Notes: generated by a model from the sequence alone, not told the origin. 64,000 nt of DNA from Lactiplantibacillus mudanjiangensis (GCF_005405385.1 NZ_BJDY01000007.1:1-64000), one strand, 5' to 3'. Shown: positions 53,284-62,807, counted from the first letter of the stretch. Translations and numbers: made by a program.

Positions 53284-54183
53284 ATGCTTACGGTAGCACA
53301 CATTACCAAAACTTTTGGGACAGTCCAAGCATTGCAAGACGTCTCATTCGATGTGCACGACGGGGAAATTATGGGCTTAATCGGCCAAAATGGTGCTGGT
53401 AAATCAACGACCTTTCACAGTATCTTGAATTTTTTAACCTTTGACGGTCAAATCACGTGGAACGGCCAACCATTAGGTGCTGATGACTACAATCAAATCG
53501 GTTATTTACCTGAAGAACGTAGCTTAATGCCAAAGTTAACCATTACACAACAAATCGTTTACTTAGCACGACTAAAAAATCAATCGGCAAAAGTAATCAA
53601 ACCAAAAATTGCCGACTGGATGACCCGGTTCGCAGTTAAAGGTCAACCAACAGATAAAATTAATAAGTTATCTAAAGGGAACCAACAAAAAGTGCAGCTC
53701 ATCTGTACACTGATCCACGAACCACAACTAATTATTTTGGACGAGCCTTTTAGTGGCCTTGATCCTGTCAACGCTGATTTATTAAAGCAAGCCATTGTCG
53801 CGGCCAAAAACCGTGGTGCTGCCATTATTTTTTCAAGTCACGACATGACTAACGTTGAAGAAATTTGTGACACCCTGGTGATGTTACGTAATGGTCAAGT
53901 GGTGTTGCACGGCACGGTTGATGACGTTCGTAATCAGTTCGGCCGGACGCGGTTATTTTTAACCACTGATTGGTCAGCTGAACAATTGGCTGCTTTGGCT
54001 GGTGTTAAAGACGTGACAGCGATTGGTCCCAACCATTATCGGTTACAACTAACCGACGCTGAAGCGGGACCAGCGATTTTCGATGCTGTTACACAAGGCC
54101 ACTACATTCAAGAATTCAGTCAACAGCCTCCAACCTTAGATGAAATTTTCCGAACAGAAGTGGAGGGTGTCACTCATGAATAA
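53284..54183 (+). CDS. ABC transporter ATP-binding protein (NatA/EcsA-like)
   Basis: A 299-residue ATPase: Walker A GLIGQNGAGKST (near residue 37), Q-loop YLPEERSLMPKLTI, a lysine-rich signature LSKGNQQKVQLICTL, Walker B LIILDEPFSGLDPV and switch His in FSSHDMTNVEEI. The C-terminal DUF4162-like extension (about 215-299) is typical of NatA-type exporters. The Lys-Gly-Asn-Gln-Gln signature (LSKGN) is common in this subgroup. The permease start overlaps its end by 8 bases. Confidence 0.93.
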   Translation: MLTVAHITKTFGTVQALQDVSFDVHDGEIMGLIGQNGAGKSTTFHSILNFLTFDGQITWNGQPLGADDYNQIGYLPEERSLMPKLTITQQIVYLARLKNQSAKVIKPKIADWMTRFAVKGQPTDKINKLSKGNQQKVQLICTLIHEPQLIILDEPFSGLDPVNADLLKQAIVAAKNRGAAIIFSSHDMTNVEEICDTLVMLRNGQVVLHGTVDDVRNQFGRTRLFLTTDWSAEQLAALAGVKDVTAIGPNHYRLQLTDAEAGPAIFDAVTQGHYIQEFSQQPPTLDEIFRTEVEGVTHE

Positions 54184-55396
54184 AACCTGGATTGTGACCA
54201 GTGAAACGTACTTACGGCAAACGAAGTCTTGGAGCTTTTTAATGCTCATTTTAATGCCGTTTCTGTTCATTGGTTTAACCTTCGGGATTTCTTACGTCGC
54301 CACACCAAGCCAAGACAAGAGTGATATTGCGGTCATTAGTACCGATCATAGTCTTCGGCAAAGTTTCTTGGACAACAGCGATGTGGCAACGACGACCAAA
54401 TATAAAAGCGTCAAGGCAGCTCAGCAAGCCACGACTAAAAGTGATATCAATGGTTATCTCGTTCTAAAAGTCGTGAATCATCAACAAGTACAGGCTGTTT
54501 TTCACGGTCCCAATGAAATTAGTAGTGGCGATCAAGCCAAGATTCAACGCTTCTTGAGTACCGTGCAAACCCAAATGAATGTGCACGATGCCAAGTTAAC
54601 TACATCGCAAACCAAGGCCCTAGCGCGGCAACCGCAATTCAAACAGCAATTGCAACAAAAGACCGCTTCAAACAAAGCGGCTAAACGGATTTCGTTCTAT
54701 ATTTTGGTATTCTTCGTCTATTTGATTTTAACAACATATTCATCAATCACAGCTCAAGAAATCGCAGCCGAAAAAGGCACCAAAATTATGGAAGTTATCT
54801 TCTCCAGTACAACACCGCGGAAATACTTTAACGGCAAGGTCTACGGCGTCTTATTGATGATTGTCACCCAACTTCTCGTTTACCTCTTAGGTGGTGCCTT
54901 AGTCGTGCAACTGGCGCAACATAGCCGTGCGACCCAACAACTATGGCAACAAAATGCTAGCGTCATCGGCAAAGTGTTGCACAATTTGTTGTCGATCAAC
55001 TTGATTTTTGCCCTAGCCGCGGTTTTATTGTACACAGTCGTTTCAGCTTTTTGTGGCGCCTTAGTGACCCGGGTGGAAGATGCTGGCAAAGCGTCACAGC
55101 CAGTTATCTACATGAACCTCCTCACCTTTGTCATGGCAATGGCCTTTCAAGGTAGTCCGACAAGTGGCATTGTCAAAGTCTTCTCATATATTCCATTTTT
55201 CTCGTCTTACTTGATGCCGTTTCGGTTAATCAACAATACCGCGACCACCTCCGCTGCTTTGATTTCGCTAGCGATCTTGTTAGCAACAGTCATTGGCAGT
55301 ATGTGGTATATCGGCAAAATCTACGGTGGCCTCATGCTACAAACCGACGAACTCGGTTTCTGGGGCAACTTGAAACGTGGACTCAGTTTGAAATAA
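54176..55396 (+). CDS. ABC-2 type transporter permease (NatB-like)
   Basis: A 406-residue permease with one N-terminal TM (FLMLILMPFLFIGLTFGISY), a large extracytoplasmic domain (about 40-160) and five to six C-terminal TM segments (from RISFYILVFFVYLILTTYSS), including EIAAEKGTKIMEVIFSSTTP, the conserved ABC-2/NatB cytosolic signature. The ATG at 54176 has GGAGGGTG upstream and lies inside the ATPase gene, giving coupled translation. NatAB exports Na+ in Bacillus; substrate here is not known. A bidirectional terminator follows. Confidence 0.92.
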   Translation: MNKTWIVTSETYLRQTKSWSFLMLILMPFLFIGLTFGISYVATPSQDKSDIAVISTDHSLRQSFLDNSDVATTTKYKSVKAAQQATTKSDINGYLVLKVVNHQQVQAVFHGPNEISSGDQAKIQRFLSTVQTQMNVHDAKLTTSQTKALARQPQFKQQLQQKTASNKAAKRISFYILVFFVYLILTTYSSITAQEIAAEKGTKIMEVIFSSTTPRKYFNGKVYGVLLMIVTQLLVYLLGGALVVQLAQHSRATQQLWQQNASVIGKVLHNLLSINLIFALAAVLLYTVVSAFCGALVTRVEDAGKASQPVIYMNLLTFVMAMAFQGSPTSGIVKVFSYIPFFSSYLMPFRLINNTATTSAALISLAILLATVIGSMWYIGKIYGGLMLQTDELGFWGNLKRGLSLK

Positions 55397-55405
55397 CCAT
55401 CTAAC

Positions 55406-55461
55406 AAAAAATTTCCTGTGATATACCTAGCTAACAACTAGCTATATCACAGGGAATTTTT
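55406..55461. terminator. bidirectional terminator before repeat copy 4
   Basis: Hairpin AATTTCCTGTGATATA/TATATCACAGGGAATT with inner TAGCT/AGCTA. It ends the ABC operon (plus) and, on the minus strand, the SDR operon after repeat copy 4. Confidence 0.88.
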
Positions 55462-55509
55462 ATTATTTCTAAAGATTGAAAATTATTTTTTAGCAATAAT
55501 CGTTGATTC

Positions 55510-55786
55510 ACCACCTGCCGTTCGCCCACATTGAGCCGGAACGCTGTGGGCGGACTCACTCTCGGCTATGATAACGATTACTAAATCAAATTGTGTTCAC
55601 AAACTAACCGGAGTCAACCAGTGATGGCATCGGCCGTGAAAACATCGTTAATCCGGGTGTTTTTCCCGGGTTTACGATGTGGACGACTTTTAAGACTAAC
55701 GATTTGGGCTAGGCTTAAAAGCGAGGTGGAAGCCCGCTCTTTGGCTGGAGCCGGTCCCACAGCCGGCAGAATCACTGGCTGACGGA
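55510..55786 (-). repeat. structured intergenic repeat, copy 4 (module A intact, module B gutted)
   Basis: Inverted like copy 2. On the minus strand module A comes first (outer arm near 55783, GTCAGCCAGTGAT) with all three hairpins, then module B reduced to its outer arms (GCCCACATTGAGCC ... CTGTGGGC joined to GAGTGAG-like flank); its three hairpins are gone. It lies between the SDR stop (55809) and the terminator at 55406-55461, in A-to-B sense relative to the SDR operon. Confidence 0.87.
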
Positions 55787-55808
55787 GACGGCAATTACAT
55801 CCTCATCC

Positions 55809-56552
55809 TTAAGCTTGTTTCGTCGGATAAATCGTAAATTCATTAACGTTGACGTCTTCGGGTTGATCAACGGCAAAGTTAACTACATTGGCTACGGCCG
55901 CTGGACTAATCCCGACCTGTTGATAGAAAGCATCCATCCCTTGTTTGGTCAGCTCATCGGTAATTGTGTGTAACAATTCCGTGTTGATCGCTGCTGGATA
56001 CAAGCTAGCCGTCCGAATGTTAGTCCCTTCTTGGGCACTTTCCATCCGAATAACTTCCATTAAGTTACGAACCGCAAACTTGGTGGCACCATAGACCCCG
56101 GCACCAGCGAAGCTCTTAATCCCAGCAACTGAAGATGTGGTAATGATCTGACCATGTTTTTGAGCCGTGAAGATTGGCATAACCGCCGCTACCCCATGCA
56201 AGACACCTTTCAAGTTAATGTCGATCATCGCATCCCACTCATCAGTGTGCAATGCGCTGATTGGTGACGATGGCATGATCCCAGCATTATTAAAGATCAC
56301 ATCTAAACCACCGAATGTCGTTTGCGCGAATTTCACCAAGTTATCCACATCGGCTTGTTTTGTCACATCGGTCACTTGATATGCGGCCTCACCACCAGCA
56401 GCTTCAATATCTTTAACGATCGCTGCCAAACGTTCCGTCCGGCGTGCGCCTAAAACAACCTTAGCACCATTCTTAGCTAACAATTTTGCAGACGCTTCAC
56501 CAATTCCAGATGAAGCACCAGTAATCACAATTACTTTATTTTTAACTGTCAT
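55809..56552 (-). CDS. short-chain dehydrogenase/reductase (SDR)
   Basis: A 247-residue classical SDR. NAD(P) motif TGASSGIGEASAKLL (residues 11-25), ARRTER after beta-2, consistent with NADP preference, FNNAGIMP, catalytic Ser in TTSSVAGI, and YGATKFAVRNL (Tyr-x3-Lys). It is last in an operon with a carboxymuconolactone decarboxylase-like protein and a cupin, transcribed from a MerR-type promoter. The substrate is unknown; quinone/aldehyde reduction would suit the operon. Confidence 0.94.
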   Translation of the reverse strand: MTVKNKVIVITGASSGIGEASAKLLAKNGAKVVLGARRTERLAAIVKDIEAAGGEAAYQVTDVTKQADVDNLVKFAQTTFGGLDVIFNNAGIMPSSPISALHTDEWDAMIDINLKGVLHGVAAVMPIFTAQKHGQIITTSSVAGIKSFAGAGVYGATKFAVRNLMEVIRMESAQEGTNIRTASLYPAAINTELLHTITDELTKQGMDAFYQQVGISPAAVANVVNFAVDQPEDVNVNEFTIYPTKQA

Positions 56553-56567
56553 TTATAATCCTCCAGT

Positions 56568-56894
56568 TTAATCTTCGTCGCCAAAAACTTCTTTGGCTAA
56601 ACCCATCGCTGACCAAGCCTTGGCCCAACCAGCATAGAATGCCAAATGAGTGATAATTTCCACGACTTCGTCTTTGGTTAAGCCATTTTGTTTACCCATT
56701 TGTAAGTGAGCCTTGAGTTGTGGAAAACTACCGCTCGTCATCAAACTCGCAATCGTAATCATACTGCGATCATGTAAGCTGAGTTCACTTTCTCGTGACC
56801 AAACTTCACCAAATAGGACATCATCATTTAACGCTGCAAACTTGGGCGCAAAATCACCTAAGTTATCCCGACCAGCCGTTTGTTTCTTTGCCAT
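56568..56894 (-). CDS. carboxymuconolactone decarboxylase family protein (AhpD-like)
   Basis: A 108-residue helical protein of the CMD family: NDDVLFGEVWSRESELSLHD, RSMITIASLMTSGSFPQLKAH and GLTKDEVVEIITHLAFYAGW. The usual CxxC of AhpD is absent, so thiol peroxidase-partner chemistry is unlikely; it is closer to the decarboxylase-like or YurZ-type group. It lies between a cupin and an SDR gene, 12-15 bases from each, in one operon. Confidence 0.9.
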   Translation of the reverse strand: MAKKQTAGRDNLGDFAPKFAALNDDVLFGEVWSRESELSLHDRSMITIASLMTSGSFPQLKAHLQMGKQNGLTKDEVVEIITHLAFYAGWAKAWSAMGLAKEVFGDED

Positions 56895-56906
56895 GTTTAT
56901 TTCCTC

Positions 56907-57311
56907 CTAGCCTAACTTTGCGTATGCGTCATCATCAACGGGTTCCAGCCATTCGCTAGTCCCTTTAGTAATCGCCACATGGCTAAACCAACTATCCCTA
57001 GTGGCCCCATGCCAATGTTTGACACCTTCATGAATCGTCACACTGTCGCCCGCATGTAATAATTGAGCCGGCTTGCCAGCTTCTTGGTACCAACCTTCAC
57101 CACTAGTGACTAACAAGATTTGAAAGCCATCATGGTGAATGTGCCAATTGTTTCGACAACCCGGTTCAAAGGTCACATTGGACACATTAACATCGATTTC
57201 ATCACCAGGTTCTGATAAACCTTGCAAGTAACTTTGACCGATAAAGTATTGTTGGTAAGCCACGTTCTTTTCACCTAAACCAAAAATGCCACTGTTAGTT
57301 TCATTTGTCAT
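56907..57311 (-). CDS. cupin domain protein
   Basis: A 134-residue single-domain cupin: VTFEPGCRNNWHIHHDGFQI supplies motif 1 with HIHH metal-ligand histidines, and GDSVTIHEGVKHWHGATRDS supplies motif 2 with its His. These are enough to bind Fe/Mn/Ni. The ATG at 57311 has GAGGAG upstream. First gene of the cupin-CMD-SDR operon; cupin plus CMD pairs are common in lactobacilli and respond to quinone-like electrophiles, though the reaction is unknown. Confidence 0.9.
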   Translation of the reverse strand: MTNETNSGIFGLGEKNVAYQQYFIGQSYLQGLSEPGDEIDVNVSNVTFEPGCRNNWHIHHDGFQILLVTSGEGWYQEAGKPAQLLHAGDSVTIHEGVKHWHGATRDSWFSHVAITKGTSEWLEPVDDDAYAKLG

Positions 57312-57345
57312 AATTAATAATCTCCTCTGTTTTGATGATGAATTC

Positions 57346-57376
57346 ATCATATAACTTCAAGTGTACTTTAAGTCAA
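57346..57376 (-). promoter_or_regulatory. MerR-type promoter (19-bp spacer) of the cupin operon
   Basis: Minus strand: -35 TTGACT (57371-57376), 19-bp spacer, -10 TATGAT (57346-57351). The spacer holds a near-perfect dyad CTTCAAGT-N2-ACTTTAAG (57355-57372), the expected MerR site. A separate perfect palindrome ATGATGAATTCATCAT (57335-57350) overlaps the -10. Confidence 0.8.
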
Positions 57377-57455
57377 CACTAAAGTTTAAACTTGTTAAAA
57401 TAAGTTTTCGTGGTAAGATCATTGTTAAAGTAACTTGAAGAAAGGAACTATAGCC

Positions 57456-57890
57456 ATGCCAACAGCAACAACGAAACAATACACGATTGGCGACTTTGCC
57501 AGAGCGGTTGGGCTAACTGCCCCAACCTTGCGCTACTATGAAGATGAAGGCTTAATCGAGCCGCACCGTCATCGCAATGGTCGCCGTTATTATGAAGAAG
57601 CCGATATTAACTGGGTCAAATTTCTCCTGCACTTAAAAGGAACTGGCATGAGTATCAGCGAACTTAAACAATATGTGACTTGGCGCGCCCAAGGTGATAT
57701 CACAATTCCGCAACGACTCGCGTTACTCCAACAAGTGAAACAAGACTTTTTGGTTCAATACGCCGAAGTCCAACGTCATCTTCAAATTCTCAATGATAAG
57801 ATCAACTGGTACGAAGAAAAAGAAGCCGGCGTGACCGATGCCGATGAAAGCTTTGCTGCTTATTTGGATCGTTTGGGGCATCAGGAGTAA
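57456..57890 (+). CDS. MerR family regulator of the cupin operon
   Basis: A 144-residue MerR protein: HTH QYTIGDFARAVGLTAPTLRY then YEDEGLIEPHRHRNGRRYYE, followed by the wing ADINWVKFLLHLKGTGMSIS and a C-terminal coiled coil (LLQQVKQDFLVQYAEVQRHL). It lacks cysteines, so any sensing is not thiol based. The ATG at 57456 follows AAAGGA. It is divergent from the cupin-CMD-SDR operon, whose promoter has the 19-bp MerR spacing and a matching dyad, so it should activate that operon. Confidence 0.92.
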   Translation: MPTATTKQYTIGDFARAVGLTAPTLRYYEDEGLIEPHRHRNGRRYYEEADINWVKFLLHLKGTGMSISELKQYVTWRAQGDITIPQRLALLQQVKQDFLVQYAEVQRHLQILNDKINWYEEKEAGVTDADESFAAYLDRLGHQE

Positions 57891-57894
57891 AGCC

Positions 57895-57963
57895 ATGAAA
57901 AAAGTAACGACCAAATCAAGTGAATTAGATTTAGCTCTAGAAGATGTCAAGCAAAGCCAATGA
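57895..57963 (+). CDS. possible 22-codon ORF after the merR gene
   Basis: ATG at 57895 with AGGAG 6-7 bases upstream (overlapping the merR stop) opens a short frame to TGA at 57961 encoding 22 residues, KKVTTKSSELDLALEDVKQS after the Met. A good RBS, but nothing else supports it; a truncated gene start is possible. The strong terminator follows. Confidence 0.3.
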   Translation: MKKVTTKSSELDLALEDVKQSQ

Positions 57964-57976
57964 CTAATGATTAAGT

Positions 57977-58024
57977 TAAAAGAGCGACCGCAAAATCAAA
58001 AAATGATTTTGCGGTCGCTCTTTA
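57977..58024. terminator. bidirectional terminator
   Basis: Hairpin AAAGAGCGACCGCAAAATC/GATTTTGCGGTCGCTCTTT between convergent merR and M20 peptidase genes. Confidence 0.93.
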
Positions 58025-58052
58025 ATTAGTCGAAATTCGACCTTAATTTTGC

Positions 58053-59288
58053 CTATTTCAATAATTCCGTAAACATCTGTTCATAAATAGTAATGAATCG
58101 TTGATACATGTCTAAGTCCACGTATTCGTTAACTTGATGGGCCGTAATATTCCCAGGGCCAAAGACGATAACTTCCATGTTGTCGTTTTTAACAATGTAA
58201 GAAGAAGCATCGGTACCACCAGGTGCGCCAAAGTATGGTAAGTGTTGATCTAACACTTTTTCGCCGACTTTTTTAGCCAATTGCACGAGTGGCGCATCTT
58301 CTGGTGTATGCACTGGGAAGAATCTGTCTTGAACATCTAAGCTCAATTCAGCGCCATCGGCATTGCATTCATCAATAATCGTTTGTAATCCTGCAATAAT
58401 GCGATCATTCCGCAATTCGGGAATGGTCCGAATCTTAACGGATAATTCTGCACTGGCAGGGACCGTATTGATTTGTTCGCCACCCTTAATCAAGGTCACA
58501 ACTGGAACCGTTGGCCCTAAAACCGGATTAACGACCGTCTTATAGCTTTCAAAGTAAGCCGCTTGACGTTGATAGTATGTCATCAACGCATCGATGGCAT
58601 TTTTTCCGATCGTTGGCATCGAACTATGCGCCGCCACCCCTTTGGAATGAACGGTATAGGTCAATGAGCCTTTATGTGCCAATTCAATAAAATGTTGTTC
58701 CGTCGTTGGATTAGCCGCAGCCATTTTAGCAGCTGTTTCCGCATCAACGCCCAACATGGCTTGAATTTGTGGTTGACCCAATAATCGTTTATCGGCACCA
58801 CTTGGTTCACCAGCAATTAACGTTTGAATATCATCGGCATAGCCTAATTCAGTCAATTGTTCGGCACCCAAATGTCCATCTTCTTCACCAACTGTCGCTA
58901 GTAAACGGAACGTCCCATGCAATGGCACGTTTTGTTCTTTCAAATGAATCATGGCGAAAACACCAGCCATCAACCCAGCCTTCATATCCGTCACGCCGCG
59001 ACCGAATAACCGGTTATCTTTAATCGCCGCACTCAATGAACTACCAGCCCATTTACTTTCATCACCTAAAGCAACGGTATCAGCATGGCCGTCAAACGCC
59101 ACAACTGGCCCATTACCGTCACCAATTTCGGCGACTAAATTCACGCGGCCGGGTGCGTATTCAATTAATTTGGCCTCAATACCATGTTCGTTTAATAATT
59201 TTGCTAAATAATCTGCGACCAATTTTTCGTGGTCATTGACCGTATTCATCTTAACGATATCGCTTAATGCTTGAACTGCTGCTTCCAT
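58053..59288 (-). CDS. M20 family metallopeptidase (ArgE/DapE/CPG2 type)
   Basis: A 411-residue cytoplasmic hydrolase. Zinc ligands: His/Asp in VVAFDGHADTVALGD and GRGVTDMKAG, Glu-Glu in ATVGEEDGHLGAE, Glu in AGEPSG, and the C-terminal His in NITAHQVNEYV. A lid domain (about 200-310) separates the halves. It is annotated in relatives as succinyl-diaminopimelate desuccinylase or acetylornithine deacetylase; context does not choose, since no lysine or arginine gene is adjacent. Confidence 0.92.
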   Translation of the reverse strand: MEAAVQALSDIVKMNTVNDHEKLVADYLAKLLNEHGIEAKLIEYAPGRVNLVAEIGDGNGPVVAFDGHADTVALGDESKWAGSSLSAAIKDNRLFGRGVTDMKAGLMAGVFAMIHLKEQNVPLHGTFRLLATVGEEDGHLGAEQLTELGYADDIQTLIAGEPSGADKRLLGQPQIQAMLGVDAETAAKMAAANPTTEQHFIELAHKGSLTYTVHSKGVAAHSSMPTIGKNAIDALMTYYQRQAAYFESYKTVVNPVLGPTVPVVTLIKGGEQINTVPASAELSVKIRTIPELRNDRIIAGLQTIIDECNADGAELSLDVQDRFFPVHTPEDAPLVQLAKKVGEKVLDQHLPYFGAPGGTDASSYIVKNDNMEVIVFGPGNITAHQVNEYVDLDMYQRFITIYEQMFTELLK

Positions 59289-59387
59289 TTCTTCACCCCA
59301 TCAATTTCGCTTGTGCTAACCTATTCAGCACAATTTAATCCTACCTTGATTACAGCACTTTTAACCGTCAAGTGCAAGCGCTCACGC

Positions 59388-61973
59388 CTAATCAACCGAT
59401 TTCAACGCATCTAACATATTCACGCGCTTAAGCTTACGGTGCATCATTATCATAACAACCAAACTAAAGGCCACGGTAAGTAGCGCCGAATAAACATAAC
59501 TCATCGGGTGAATGCCTGGTGAAAACATCAATGCGTTGGTTTCGGCCGTTTGTAGAATATAAGCATGCAACCAATTACCTAGGAAACATCCGAAGATGAT
59601 TCCCAAACCGGTTAAAATCAGGTTTTCTCGGAAAATATACATCGTAACTTCACCATCATAAAAGCCCAATACTTTAATCGTGGATAATTCTCGAATTCGT
59701 TCTGAAACATTGATGTTGGTTAAGTTATACAACACAACCAACGCCAAAGCCCCCGCAGAAACCACAAAAATTAGGACGACCAAATTCATACTATCAAACA
59801 TCTTAAAATTGGTTTTCTTTTCGGTACTCATGAGCGTCACGTTCAAAATTCCCGCTTGCTTCAATAGCGTATTGGCATAGGCATTTTCTTTTTTCTCATT
59901 GGTTGTTTTAAACTGAACCAAATTAGCATTATAAACTGGCTTAGCGCCGAAAACGTGTTGATAATAAGTTGGACTCAAATAGACAAAGTGATTCACATAA
60001 TTTTCCGCAATCGCGGCAATTTTTACTTTTTTAGTTGTCTGTCCAGCCAGCTTGATCGGTAATTGATCGCCAACTTTAACGTCATAAAGTTTAGCTAACT
60101 TCTCATCAATGATGGCGCCTTGATTACTGAGATGGTACACCCGGTGTGTTTGGCGATTTCGTAGCACGACAAAACGATTCAATTGGGCCGTCGCCTTTGG
60201 CACACCTAAGGTTGCGGTTTGTTCAGCCACTCCATTTTGCTTAATGGTAACCTGTTTAGATTTCAACAATAAGCTGTTTTGATAAAGCTTCGGCCGACTG
60301 ATTGTCCGCTTTTGGGCGGCCGTTTCTTGGCCGTTGCGAGTCACAATCGCATCATAGTGCCACAACTCATTGAATTGCTTACTGCTAATATCACCAATCG
60401 AATCTTTCAACCCAAAACCAGTAATCATCATCGCCATACAGCCGGCAATTCCAAGCACGGTCATCAATAGACGTTGCTTGTAACGGAACAAATTGCGCAA
60501 TGTGATCTTATGATTAAAACTTAATCGCCGCCATAGCCCACGCCAACGTTCTAGCAATAACGTTTGACCCGCTTTTGGGGCTTTAGGTTGTAGTAATTGT
60601 GCTGGCAAACTGCGTAAATCGACCCGTAACACGACCAATGCCGTGCCCAACGTACAAACTAATGCAATCACCAAGGCAACCATAATATCCGGCCATAAAT
60701 ACTGGACTGAAATAGCGGGCAAGTTATACATACTGCCATAGGCTTGCGCAATAAATTGTGGAAAGAAATTCACCCCAAAGCCAACGCCAAGCCCAGTCCC
60801 GACTAAAGCGGCTAATCCACCATAAATCATGAACTCACTACCAACCGCCGCATTACTGTAACCAAGTGCCTTTAATGTTCCCATTTGAAGTCGTAATTCT
60901 TCCACCATCCGAGTCATCGTTGTTAAACAGATTAACGCTGCAATCGCAATAAAGAATAGCGGGAAGACTGTGGATAACGCCACTACCCGTTGTGTATTTT
61001 CATGATATTCGGTATAACCCGGGTTATCACTGCGATCGGTATATAAATAAGTTGGCTTCTCAATCGCATTGACTTGAGCAGTTGCCGCTTTTAATTGCGC
61101 CGTCAATTTCACCAACGCTGGCGTGGTCGCTGGGACTTGGGCTTTCAACGCAGCAACTTGTTGCGCCAATGGTTTTAGTTTGGCTCGTGCCTGTCGTTGC
61201 AACTGCTGTTGCCGCTTTTTAGCTTGTGGTTTTAACCACCGTTTAAGTTTGGCAGTATTTTGCTTGTTCAAACGTTTATAAGCCGCTGAATACGGCGTCA
61301 CCTTAGCAAGATTCTTAAATTGAACATCGATCCGCGTCGCCACGTTCAACCGTAATGTCTTTGGTTGAACAAAGGCTAAATAATCTAAGGTCCCTTTGCC
61401 AACTGTCGTCACCCCACGGCTGACATTTTCCACATAACGTGGTGAATTCACAAAGCCAACAACTTTAAACGTGCGCCGCTTGAATTTCTGATTCAAGGTT
61501 TTGCCGCTGACAATCCGGTACGTCGACCCTAGCTTCAAACTTGGCTGCAGTCGTTTAGCTTGCTGATCCAAAACGATTTCATTAGCCCGCTTAGGTAAGC
61601 GACCGCTAACCACCGTTAACTGATCCAGTGATTGTTTAGTTGGTAACTCGCTGACACGCACCACGCGATTATTATTCAGCTGATTGACATCCAAATACTT
61701 AACGGCCTGATAGGTCAAAACATCTTGATGTTTGTCTAGGACTTTCGTATCTGCCTTCGTCAAGCCCATCGTCGACTGCACACTATTGGTCGCCAACTTT
61801 TGCTTGGCAAAATAAGTGTCCGCGGCCTGTAACATATCGGGGCCCGTTGCGCGAATGCCCGTATAAAAGGCAACCCCTAAAAAGATAATCAACAGAATCG
61901 AAAAGAAACGCGCTTTAGAGCGCCAAATTTCACGTAAAATAGCTTTAAAATAAGCTTTTGTCATCTTAGCCAC
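59388..61973 (-). CDS. ABC transporter permease, FtsX/MacB type, duplicated
   Basis: An 861-residue permease. N-terminal TM (SKARFFSILLIIFLGVAFYT), a long extracytoplasmic domain with an Arg/Lys/Gln-rich helix (about residues 225-305), three TM of the first FtsX unit (about 325-455), then a second MacB-PCD/FtsX unit (about 500-861). This is the BceB-like/lipoprotein-exporter layout without the Bce sensor. It starts one base after the ATPase stop and works with it, exporting an unknown substrate or acting on the cell wall. Confidence 0.92.
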   Translation of the reverse strand: MAKMTKAYFKAILREIWRSKARFFSILLIIFLGVAFYTGIRATGPDMLQAADTYFAKQKLATNSVQSTMGLTKADTKVLDKHQDVLTYQAVKYLDVNQLNNNRVVRVSELPTKQSLDQLTVVSGRLPKRANEIVLDQQAKRLQPSLKLGSTYRIVSGKTLNQKFKRRTFKVVGFVNSPRYVENVSRGVTTVGKGTLDYLAFVQPKTLRLNVATRIDVQFKNLAKVTPYSAAYKRLNKQNTAKLKRWLKPQAKKRQQQLQRQARAKLKPLAQQVAALKAQVPATTPALVKLTAQLKAATAQVNAIEKPTYLYTDRSDNPGYTEYHENTQRVVALSTVFPLFFIAIAALICLTTMTRMVEELRLQMGTLKALGYSNAAVGSEFMIYGGLAALVGTGLGVGFGVNFFPQFIAQAYGSMYNLPAISVQYLWPDIMVALVIALVCTLGTALVVLRVDLRSLPAQLLQPKAPKAGQTLLLERWRGLWRRLSFNHKITLRNLFRYKQRLLMTVLGIAGCMAMMITGFGLKDSIGDISSKQFNELWHYDAIVTRNGQETAAQKRTISRPKLYQNSLLLKSKQVTIKQNGVAEQTATLGVPKATAQLNRFVVLRNRQTHRVYHLSNQGAIIDEKLAKLYDVKVGDQLPIKLAGQTTKKVKIAAIAENYVNHFVYLSPTYYQHVFGAKPVYNANLVQFKTTNEKKENAYANTLLKQAGILNVTLMSTEKKTNFKMFDSMNLVVLIFVVSAGALALVVLYNLTNINVSERIRELSTIKVLGFYDGEVTMYIFRENLILTGLGIIFGCFLGNWLHAYILQTAETNALMFSPGIHPMSYVYSALLTVAFSLVVMIMMHRKLKRVNMLDALKSVD

Positions 61974-62675
61974 CTACCATTCAATCTCGGTAAGCGGTGT
62001 CGGATGATCGTTGTATTCAACTGATTGGACTTGTGCATCATTAATCCGAATCACTTGATCACCCATCTGCGCAATCGCGCTATTATGCGTCACAATGATG
62101 ACGGTCGTTTGCGTTTGCTTAGCGGCATCTTGAATGACTTGAAGCACTTGTTTACCCGTTCGATAATCCAAGGCACCAGTTGGTTCATCACACAATAACA
62201 ATTTAGGATTTTTCGCCACGGCCCGCGCAATTGCGACCCGTTGTTGTTCCCCACCAGATAATTGTGCGGGAAAATTAGCCGCTCGATCAGTTAACCCAAC
62301 TAAGGCCAACGTTTCATCAACATCACGGGCGTCTTTTGTGATCTGTGACGCCAATTCAACATTTTCACGCGCGGTTAAATTCGGCACCAAATTGTAAAAC
62401 TGGAACACAAAACCGACATCTTGCCGGCGATAAGTCGTCAGCTGTTTGGCTGAGTATTGGGCAATATCAGCCCCATCGATCAAAATTTGTCCACTAGTTG
62501 GCGAGTCCATTCCACCTAAAATGTTTAACAACGTTGATTTACCAGCCCCACTTGGACCTAAAATAGTGACCACTGATCCTTGTGCCACTTCAAACGACAA
62601 GTCACGATTAGCGACTGTCGTTTGACTACCGTTTTTGAAGGTCCGTGTCTCCTTAACCACTTCAATGTATGCCAT
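61974..62675 (-). CDS. ABC transporter ATP-binding protein (MacB/LolD type)
   Basis: A 233-residue ATPase: Walker A GPSGAGKS (near residue 40), Q-loop [18 protein letters not shown], signature [15 protein letters not shown], Walker [15 protein letters not shown], and switch His in VTHNSAIA. The MacB subgroup is indicated by length and its FtsX permease, which follows directly. RBS GGAGGGTA-like before the ATG. Confidence 0.95.
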   Translation of the reverse strand: MAYIEVVKETRTFKNGSQTTVANRDLSFEVAQGSVVTILGPSGAGKSTLLNILGGMDSPTSGQILIDGADIAQYSAKQLTTYRRQDVGFVFQFYNLVPNLTARENVELASQITKDARDVDETLALVGLTDRAANFPAQLSGGEQQRVAIARAVAKNPKLLLCDEPTGALDYRTGKQVLQVIQDAAKQTQTTVIIVTHNSAIAQMGDQVIRINDAQVQSVEYNDHPTPLTEIEW

Positions 62676-62763
62676 CCCATTACCCTCCGTTTTTTCTAAC
62701 TATCCTTAGTTTAGCAGTTAATCAGCCGCAATTGGTCGAAAATTTATAACCAATTAATTTAGT

Positions 62764-62801
62764 ATTAAAAAACGCTTGGGCTTTCACCCAAACGTTCATT
62801 G
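62764..62801 (-). terminator. terminator of the acetyltransferase gene
   Basis: Minus-strand hairpin AACGTTTGGG/CCCAAGCGTT followed by a T-run. Confidence 0.85.
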
Positions 62802-62807
62802 TTTCGA

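Noticed and set aside
55591-55782. 63-codon plus-strand ORF in the intergenic region
   Set aside because: It lies inside repeat copy 4, and the frame is not open in the equivalent parts of the other copies.
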